A DNA stretch of 64,000 bases, taken from NCBI GenBank assembly GCA_003956705.1, contig QZCP01000131.1, positions 45,005-109,004 on the forward strand, in the 5' to 3' direction. This DNA comes from Brevipalpus yothersi (Eukaryota; Arthropoda; Arachnida; Trombidiformes; Tenuipalpidae). Below, piece by piece: positions 56,121 through 64,000 of the stretch. The translations under genes were made by a program, and so were the position numbers. Numbering within the stretch: the first letter of the stretch is position 1; the number at the start of each line of letters is the position of its first letter. The notes under the pieces are model-generated. The model was given only the letters and a program-made list of their open reading frames with translations, did no database searches and was not told the origin of the DNA.

Positions 56121-59100
56121 GTGATTATTTTTTTGCATTGATTTTTGCATCAAAACAGATTCATATCACTCTCAAATAAATGAATACATGATACATTTCA
56201 AGAGAGAAACTTTTTTCTACTTCGTATTGTAATGAGCTTAATGAACTGCCTAAGTATCATCAGGATAGGTATTTGATGTTTGTCAATGCATACTTTGGCT
56301 GTCTTAGCCATGGTTGATAGAATGTGAGATAATCTGTTCAGTTATTTTCTAGTTCTACACTTTTATCATGAACACTGCCTAATTTTCGATTGAAAATTCA
56401 GAAACTTGGAAGTATGATATTTCCGGTGAGATTGCAAATACCCTTCCGATATTTTTTCGATTCGGATGATTTATTTTGTATACGATGGAAGAGCAATCAA
56501 CAGCGAAATTCCAAATGACAACACACAAGCTACTGTCTGTGGGTCCACGATCGTATATCCTCCTAAAGTAAAACCAATTCTCTTTTGCAGAATTTCAGCT
56601 TGAAGGAATGTTACCTGATAACATGATTAGAGTCAATTTCATTGTTTTTCTTCATAGAAAAACGAAAAATATAAGACAAAAAAAATCTATCTTACCTGCA
56701 CTAAGAAGACTGGATCAGTTTGCTTTTGACATGCATCATAGAAAATATTCCACAGTTTTTGTGTACCTGCACTAATGTCAATCAAAACAATTGAAAGCAA
56801 TGAGAAAAGAGAGAATCCCATGAAAGTGAGAAAATAATCAAAGATGATGGTACTGATCTCTACTCCAGGCATGGCTAGTAGGGAATAAAGCTGCAGAGTT
56901 CCGTAAAGAAAAAAAATGAGATAGCTTGGCAATAAAAACTTGCACCATTTTCTGTCACAGGCTTCATTGAATCCATTAAATTTTCTAAATTTTCCTCGAA
57001 ATTCTCCCAACTTGGAAAGGTTCCATTCTGAGTGTAAATTCGTTTTCTTGATCATAAAGTTGAGAAGATTTCGCACCAACAGAGCGTTGTTGATGAATTC
57101 TTCAGTCTTGTGCATGAGATAAATCCATGTTACTGCGAGGTAAAAAATCAAGATACACATGAGTGCGAACCCATGGAAATGGTCAGAATTGAATTCTAGT
57201 CCTAGTCATACAACCAAATGTTCTGCAACAGCAAGCACTAAGAAGTAATGAAAAATAAATATCGGACGAAAGGTCCATTTACTCATGAACGTTGACTGAT
57301 GAGTAGGTTCAGTGAGCTAATGAGAGCGATCCAAGAATTTTCAATCATTGGGTTGTCTCTCAGTATTGTTATGCTTTTGCACAAACACAAGTATGGAATA
57401 CGTAAAGCAGTGATAACCATTCTGCCATCGATTCTTGATCACAGATCTCAGGGCATAGTTTGGGTACTTTCACTTTGAGCACCGTAATGTAAACAATTGC
57501 ATACGATGCGAGAGTTTGAATCAGGAATAAAATCAAGATTGATTTTGGGTATGAACCCTGCACCGGAGGCTTCTCTACTTTCCAAACAGGGAAGAGGTTG
57601 AATAGTTTGAAAAATTGAGGAATCGTTGCCTCGAGCTGAGCGTTGAACGAATCAAATTTTACTTTTTTGTTAAGGTCCTTGAAGTCTTCAGATCGAGAAT
57701 AAAGTATTTTATCATCCTTCAACCTGATCATCACAGTCAAATTGATGGATTAGTTGGAAATTTGAGAACCATCTACGTATAAGATTATATGAGGGAGATG
57801 AAATGCTCCGATCGATTCTTCAAGATGTACTAATATCAAGTAATGCCTTCTTGTCTCATTTTTTTGGAATAGATTCTTTCCAGCGATTTTCTACTCAAAT
57901 CTGTCAGTTACTTGAAGAAAAGCTCCCTCTTGATACAAAAGAACTTTCTCTAAGAGGGATTGTTTCTGTCTGAAGATGACTCTCTCAGATGAACAGAGAT
58001 ATCTAGCAGAAATTTATCGGAAACTTCTCTAAAATCGAAGCTATTGATCCCGAAAGAGCTTTAGAGACGTTCAAATTTGGTAAGGTATTAGAACAGCGAA
58101 AGCAATAATGATGAATTCTTTCTCAACTATGTTTTGAATGGGGAAAAGAAATGAAAAATTATTGTTGATTAGCTAATAATCCAAATGAGAGCATTCTTGG
58201 CAGTTTTTATGGAATTACGAGATGAATTATCACTAAATATTCAGTTCAATATGGAAAAGTATAGATTGACAATAATGTGCATTGATCTGATGAACAAAGC
58301 TTCTGATGGGTGTAGAGTTGTTCACTTCTTGATTGATCACTTGTTATGACGAATACTTCTCAACTCGTTAAGTGCACGAGTGGGAATACAAAGCTATCGA
58401 CATATGTCTCTGTGCAACAACAGAGCATACTCATGAAGAGATTGAGGACAATTCCATTCGTTCAGCGTTCTGAGATACCTTTCTGAACCCAATACGTTTT
58501 GGAGCTCGTCTGATACTCAGTAACGAATACTAATCTGGCTTTCTCTCAAATTTCATCCTCAGAGTGCATACTGATCAATGATTAAACAATCTTACATTAA
58601 TGATAGATAATATTTAATCTTGGGTTGAATGAATGGAAATTTTTCGATTATGATGAAATATTCAAGCCGGTTAGATTAGGTCAGTAGCTTATGATACTTT
58701 CTGAGCTTCTAGCGGTCATTCCTCGTCTTCCCCCTTGATTCACATCAATAGGGGCTCTAGTCGATGTATTTCCATGGAGCTGGAGATGCTGGAGTTTTGC
58801 TGACTTCACTTTCAGATTGCCCCATGCTTATGTTTCGTATACATTGTATTGGGTGCAGGGGGTATGCAGATAACAAGAGATCATGGCTTAGTCAGTGAAC
58901 CTAAATGCACAATGATTTCGTCTAAAACCTACAATTAAATATCTAGAAGGAGGAGGTATTTCACTTTCCATAAGTGATTTGCCTCCGGCGAAGAATCAAG
59001 GAAAAAAGTAGATTTTCAGATTTCTCATCCCATGACTTGAAATACATGTAGTTATCATGTCGACTTTTCTTCCAAACAACTCCTCAAATGGGATAAGGCC

Positions 59101-59790
59101 ATTCCAAAATGCTAGCCTTAGCTAGCACCACGGAACCTCATAACACTAACCTGAAACCTAGTTTATCGGAGAGCTCTCTTTGAGTCATTGAAGAAAATAT
59201 CAATTCCTTTCCCATAGATGTGTTGAACATGTTTTTATCGCTAGATAATCAATTTTTTTGTCAGCACTAAAATAGCCATTTTGCTTATAACTCATTAACT
59301 ACACAAGATATCGTCAGAATCTTTGCTTTCGTGGAGATATCTCAAGACACATACGATATATAATGACTCATGACAATATCACAACTCAACAGGAAAATTG
59401 GGAGAAGATCATCGCAGTTCATAGCTTCACTCAACTATGAACGATTTTGGTCGTGCTGCACCCCAAAAAGAGTACTTTTCTCTAGCCTCTCATAATTTTC
59501 AGAGTATGTAGCATCAAAAAAGAACCAGTTCAAGTTAATGTCAAACAATCCAGCGGAGATTGATGAATAGCTTGAATAGCTAGAATGATAGCTTCTCAAT
59601 GGTAGTGATGGTGACTACGAAAAAATGCATCGACAATTGGGAACTCGGCTACTGATTCTATGATGGATGAGAAACTTTGAGCTCAAAATATATGGACATC
59701 CTTCAGAAAGCTCCATTTTTGAAAAATGGGTCGATGAGCTTAAATAGGTGTTCCTGCTGGCTATTACTTCTCCTATATCTTTCTGATGAC
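56120..59790. repeat. Segmental duplication block B (contains GR11 pseudogene)
   Basis: Same-orientation copy of 48597-52340. It includes the sequence around GTAGATTTTCAGA, the CCTTGATTCACATCAATAGG stretch (58735) and the TGGTCGTGCTGCACCCC stretch (59449), each matched in block A. Confidence 0.8.
56471..57731 (-). pseudogene. Gustatory receptor pseudogene GR11
   Basis: Copy of GR9 in block B. The ATG at 57731 (MIRLKDDKILYSRSEDF), the donor at 56696 and the last exon 56614-56471 (KRIGFTLGGYTIVDPQTVAC) are kept. Exon 1 is broken: a one-base deletion near 57373 shifts the frame after HTCVCA, sequence around 57305 is shortened, and the Trp codon in VVWL is TGA at about 57208. The later part (FNEACDRKWCKFLLPSYLIF, PVFLVQ) is open again. 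Non-functional. Confidence 0.85.
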
Positions 59791-60142
59791 CGATCTAGTG
59801 AATACCTATGCCAGCCGAGTTTCCATCTTTTTGTGAAGTTGATAGCTTATCTCTCTTCAGTTACTGTTTCGCCACATGCTTTGAGTATCGATTTTTCAGT
59901 CAAAGAATACATACAGTATAATTCCATAGTTGATGGCAATTTTATCGATTGCATTGAGCAAATTTTCTCACTTGACATCACCACTTGATGAGTCTCCTTT
60001 TTCTGCCGAGAGAGATTGTTGAGAAGTTCTGTGATTGTAATTCTTCTTGAGCGTTTTTTTGAACTGTGTTACTGGAAAGATGAAAACTCGAAGGACTTTT
60101 CAATGGAATTATCTCTAGCTGGCCGTTCATCCAGTTGAAATA
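57732..60142. other. Gene-poor part of block B and GR12 upstream region
   Basis: Mirrors 50228-52340 with many small changes and holds only a half copy of the inverted repeat. It ends with a short GR fragment at 59801. No other gene seen. Confidence 0.4.
59801..59883 (+). pseudogene. Short GR exon fragment
   Basis: ATACCTATGCCAGCCGAGTT, CTTTTTGTGAAGTTGATAGC and GCCACATGCTTT match GR12 at 60393-60482 with a 10-base deletion that breaks the frame. No further receptor sequence is evident around it. Confidence 0.65.
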
Positions 60143-62024
60143 ATGCTCAAGATTATCGCTCAAAAAGTGTTTCGTTCTCAAGCTAGATGCATGATCTTTT
60201 CGGGAATACATGCATCTAAAAATGACATTCGAGCAATCGATAAAGCCACAGAAAATTCAATTGAAATGTTTATCCGCTTCCTACGACTTGGGCCATACGT
60301 TGAGCATATGAAAAATAGTGCATCATTTGCAGTGAATGCTTTACTTTTGATGGTTAGTTTTTATACTTTCATAGTTATAGCGTTGATACAAATACCTATT
60401 CCAACCGAGTGTCCATCTTTTTGTGAAGTTGATAGCTTAAGAAAAATGTTTCTCTTCACTTACTATTTCGTCACATGCTTTCATGTATTCATTATGCGGA
60501 TTTCATCTGATAACATAGCTATCAATAACTCTTGGGTAAAACTTCATCGGATAAAGATTTCATCAAGTGAGATTCTTGATGAAGTTCATAGAAACATGTG
60601 GAAATACAGGCCATTGTTCCTTTTTCTCATGGTCCTGACCATAGGAGGTTATCTCGATGCAATGAGGAATTTTATTCGAGGTTTCCAATGTGACTGCTTA
60701 CATGGCTTCATCGCTGGATTTTTTTTCTACATTTACCAAGGTAGGGGAAATTAATGTGACGGATTTTGAAAATCTATAAAAAAAGATTGGGTGGAAGAAT
60801 CATCTCCAATCTAAGCTAAATAGGTTGCAAAATTAGTCAAGTTTTTCAGGAAAAAAAATCAACTCGAAAATTCAAAGTGGTCCGGAATGAATTGAAAATC
60901 TTGATGGACGTGAAAAACTTGCCTTTTGAAGCCCATGTTAAGCCTATGCGATTTTAACATAGGATTCCTCGTTGTTGCGAGATAGGTTTTTCCCCCTTTT
61001 CAATTCGCTCATTCTTTCAATTTTAAGATGAATTCAATCTTTTTTTCGCAATTCCCATGATGATCGGTCTGAGCGCTTCAATACCCCCAAATTTTTTCTT
61101 GATACGATGACTCATATCGAAAAATTCCAAGGTTTTTGAAATTTTAGCCTTAAAAACATGAAAATCTTACCAAAAGTGAAATTTTCAATTTATTTCAATG
61201 TTACTTAGAATTTTTCGATCAAACTTCTTTCAGGATAAACTTGATTATTTTTCTAATCTAATAAGTGTTGATTGGAGCCAATTCTTCCACACAATCTTTT
61301 TTTATAGATTTTCAAAATCCGTCACATTAATTTCCCCTACCTTGGTATATAGCCTGGATATCTGTATTCCTCATCAATAAGATAGAAAAAGTGCTGGGTT
61401 ATGGTATTCTGGTTAAATATGCCATGAGCTCTCTCATCAAGAATTTTGAATCTGAACCAGTATCGTCAACTAAAAGACTAATGGAAATTCGAGATTCATA
61501 TCACAAATTCTTGCTATTTAATCAAGCCTGTGATCGAAAGTGGAGAAAATTCTTGTGCTTCACCTACTCATTCCTTATGTTGTTCTTCACTTTTTCCTGC
61601 TACCTAATGCTCACAAAAAAAACTTCGCTGCCCATCATACTTCTACATAGTTGTTCGAGTTCAATTTGCGTCTTGGCTATTTTTCTTTGCTTATCTATAA
61701 CACTGATCACTATAAAATTGAAGGCACTTGATTTTTTTGATATCATTTACGATTCAACTCTTAGTATGAGAGAACCAATATATCTGATTCAGGTAAATTG
61801 TCGGAGATACATAAACTTCCAATTTTACTCATTCTCAAAATTAAAAACCCTCTTACTTCTCCTAGGCTTTGAATTTCATGAAAGAAATCGCAAGAAAAGA
61901 ACCTGGATTCACTCTCGGAGGCATATTCGTCGTAGATTCTCAGGCAATGGTATCTGTTCTAACAGCTGCATTGTCTATCCTGATTGGATTCCCATCTTAT
62001 CTCAAAATGAATTTTCTGGATTGA
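60143..62024 (+). CDS. Gustatory receptor GR12, interrupted by a transposon that may splice out
   Basis: Receptor of the GR10 subgroup. Motifs are CPSFCEVDSLRKMF, SSDNIAINNSWVKL, WKYRPLFLFLMVL, FQCDCLHGFIAG, then, after a 610-bp insertion, INKIEKVLGYGILVKY and FNQACDRKWRKFLCF. The donor end is YLIQ (61792), and the last exon 61866-62024 gives EPGFTLGGIFVVDSQAMVSV. Read as genomic DNA, exon 1 stops in the insertion. With splicing from AAG-GTAGGG at 60741 to TATATAG at 61352, exons 60143-60740, 61353-61792 and 61866-62024 give an uninterrupted 398 aa of normal family length. It is either a functional gene with a new intron or a recent insertional pseudogene. Confidence 0.65.
60736..61345. mobile_element. 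610-bp inverted-repeat DNA transposon (MITE, Tc1/mariner-like)
   Basis: Begins CCAAGGTAGGGGAAATTAAT and ends with the exact complement. The first 54 bases of both ends are identical, and imperfect complementarity continues for roughly 100-200 bp inward, so the element is nearly a foldback. It is flanked by TA on both sides (60734-60735 and 61346-61347), the target duplication of Tc1/mariner elements. It has no transposase frame, hence non-autonomous. It lies inside exon 1 of GR12. I saw no second copy in the window. Confidence 0.88.
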
Positions 62025-62303
62025 TTAGGCTAGCTGGAGGAAAAGTTCATGAAAGAATATAGATAACTGGACCATGGTTGAACCTTTGTTTCATAGCTGA
62101 ATAAATAAGCAAATACATCTACATGCAGAAGCTTACTTTTAACATCTTCCAAACTCAGGCTCCAAATAGACCACCATTTTCATAAAAGATTTTGGTCTGA
62201 ACAATGCTAGATTCACTCTAGAAGCTGGTCATGGTCGATCCTCGAACAATACGAAAACTTTGGTAGCCTCCTGATGGATGTGAATGCTTTATTTGGTTTC
62301 TGA

Positions 62304-63544
62304 TCACTTGTCGATATAAGCAGGTAGAGCTATCAATAACGAAAGCCCGAATGTCATGACAGATATTGTTGTTTGAGTATCAACGATAAACAGTCCTCCC
62401 AATGTAAACCCGATTTTTCTTTGAGAAATTTCAGTAAGAAAACCAGTGGCCTGAAAGAAGAGGTATACTAAACGAAAACATGGAATTCGGTTAGGTGAAC
62501 CTGATTTACCTTCAGTAAATAGAGTTGTCCATGCTGATCTTGGGTAGAGTTGTACACGATATTCCATAATATTTTTGTTCCCTTGCCAACATCAATCAAA
62601 ATTTTTGATAGTATTGCAAACATAGAAAAATCAATGATGGTGCCAGTACTATCAGCGATGATGGCTAACGTTGATTTCTGAGCCAATTTCGAAAGAGCAA
62701 TATAAAGCTGAAAAGTTCCCCACACAAAGATGAACTGGTAACCAAAAAGTAGGAACATGGACCATACTTTGCCACAATCATCATGAAAGGCCAAAAATTT
62801 TCTGTAAAGTGACTGAAAAGTTTCCAATTTTGTCAACGTCCATTTTGGTTTGTCTTCAATATTTGTAGCTAGAAGTTTCAAGGTTTGCTTCACCAAAATA
62901 GCACAATTGAACAATTTTTCCATTTCATGTAGAAAATAGGCTTCACTAATCGTGTGACAGACTGATAAGATCCACAGTAAGAAGAAACCAAACAAATTAT
63001 CTGAATTGATGCCTCTGAAGGTACGCAAAACAAGCTCACCAGTGTTGAACAAGTTGATTAGAAGAGAAACCATGTAAAGAGGTCGATATATCCACATGTT
63101 TCTCAACACGGGCTTGTGAATATGGGCCAAGTTTAGGGAACTGAGAGATATCCAAGCATTTTCAAGAGGTGAAAGATCTACTGGAGCAAGCAGAATGAAT
63201 ATAAATTTGCACGTCAAAAAAGTATACATTAAAGATGCTACTTTTATCATAGATTCCTGGTCACATAGCTCGGGGCATAGTAGTGGTAGTTTAGCATGGA
63301 AAGCTAAAATTGTGAAAAGTGAACAGGATGAAATGATCATCAGAAGAATGAAGAACAACGTAAAATTGTTGAGAAAATCAGTTATTAATTTGTCTAGAAA
63401 TTTAGATCTGAAGGATCGAAGAATACGTGATTGCGTTGTTCCCAATACAGATTGAAACCATACTCGCTGATCCTTTTCGATGAGCATCAATTTTATCGAT
63501 TGTGAACGAGGATACAGAACCCTTCCAGATAATTCCCATGTCAT
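62304..63544 (-). CDS. Gustatory receptor GR13
   Basis: Exons 63544-62510 and 62450-62304, with a 59-bp phase-0 intron, give 393 aa. Motifs are CPELCDQESMIKVASL, APVDLSPLENAWISL and MWIYRPLYMVSLL. The array motif is altered to FHDDCGKVWSMFLLFGY where others have FN.ACD.KW. The donor end is YLLK. Exon 2 gives RKIGFTLGGLFIVDTQTTISV and IALPAYIDK. It belongs with GR7, GR8 and GR9 but is the most divergent of them. Fully open. Confidence 0.86.
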
Positions 63545-64000
63545 TTTTGTGACAATAAGAGGACAAATTGGATCTCAAACACAAAAGATCAATAACATAG
63601 ATGCCAAAATTTAACTGCTTATTTCAAGGCATCGATTGATCCTATTGATACATTGAAACTTTCATCATGCGAGAGCTTTTTTGCCATTCTGTATGATCAC
63701 AATGAAGTTATCTTCGAGGTAGTGTATTTCAAATGATGTATCTTTGGTATTCATTCTGAATTTCCTGGATCTCATAGTATTTCCTTATGTTCCATCTTGA
63801 GATATCTTATGGTTGTCATGGTTGTTTATTCTTTCCACGAGAAAGAATCATTAAGACGATTGAGCAATCCGGAGAAAATGATAGTAAGACTATGTCATTT
63901 TGATAGGTGATCGGAAAAATTCAACACCATTCCCTACCAGGCAATACTTTACGCAAATTTAATAAGACACTCAACAAAAACACAAAACAAAAAATACGCC
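63545..64000. other. Window end, no gene seen
   Basis: Upstream region of GR13, AT-rich, no coding sequence recognised. Confidence 0.4.

Larger units (their letters stand above)
53850..56470. other. Gene-poor region between GR10 and GR11
   Basis: Contains a decayed GR last exon (53966-54115), a possible short coding exon (55657-55885) and the repeat at 55945-56120. The remainder, including 54.2-55.3 kb, shows only short frames without family resemblance. Confidence 0.4.

Noticed and set aside
60736..61345. Simple reading of GR12 as two separate half genes
   Set aside because: The two halves align to one receptor, and the intervening DNA has inverted-repeat ends and a TA duplication, so it is one locus with an insertion.
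1..64000. CRISPR arrays, bacterial operons, phage or virus genes
   Set aside because: None seen; spliced genes, poly(A) signals and animal protein families show eukaryotic nuclear DNA.

Overview
The window is nuclear DNA from an arthropod, most likely a plant-feeding mite close to Tetranychus. The sequence is AT-rich and compact. It has housekeeping genes with very short GT-AG introns (about 55-110 bp), an ABCH-type transporter relic, and a large array of fast-evolving gustatory receptor (GR) genes. Spider mites are known for very large GR and ABCH families. The species assignment is inference.

Region 1 (0.1-6 kb): XRN2/Rat1 nuclear exoribonuclease, then an ABHD12-like serine hydrolase. A patchwork of broken pieces follows: an inverted copy of the 3' end of the Rab escort protein gene, an ABC transporter fragment, and a 3' fragment of an unrecognised spliced gene.

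Region 2 (6-25.8 kb): a duplicated block organised around four genes that I read as HP1-like: N-terminal chromodomain, central chromo-shadow-like domain, and usually a long acidic tail. Two blocks, about 15-16 kb apart and in the same orientation, each carry [unknown 3' gene fragment]-[HP1-like gene]-[copied SYF2 promoter and first codons]-[ABC transporter pseudogene]. Between them lie two more HP1-like genes flanking the intact splicing factor gene SYF2, and three small genes for secreted proteins with a common three-exon structure.

Region 3 (26-33 kb): intact Rab escort protein (REP/CHM), an alpha-1,3-fucosyltransferase and a second ABHD12-like hydrolase. About 2 kb of mostly empty DNA follows.

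Region 4 (33.8-63.6 kb): a GR array of 13 loci, 11 on the minus strand and 2 on the plus strand. Each gene has one long first exon with a predicted multi-helix receptor, a phase-0 intron, and a short last exon carrying GFTLGG or a close variant. Nine look intact, three are pseudogenes, and one is interrupted by a 610-bp inverted-repeat transposon. That insertion also supplies splice signals that could remove it as an intron with no change in protein length. Four neighbouring GR loci share a conserved upstream element. A segmental duplication of about 3.7 kb carries GR9 and its decayed copy GR11.

The clearest candidates for something new are the transposon that could act as a new intron in GR12, the tandem HP1-like family with one member carrying three shadow-domain copies, and the shared GR upstream element. 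All calls come from reading the sequence; no database search was run.
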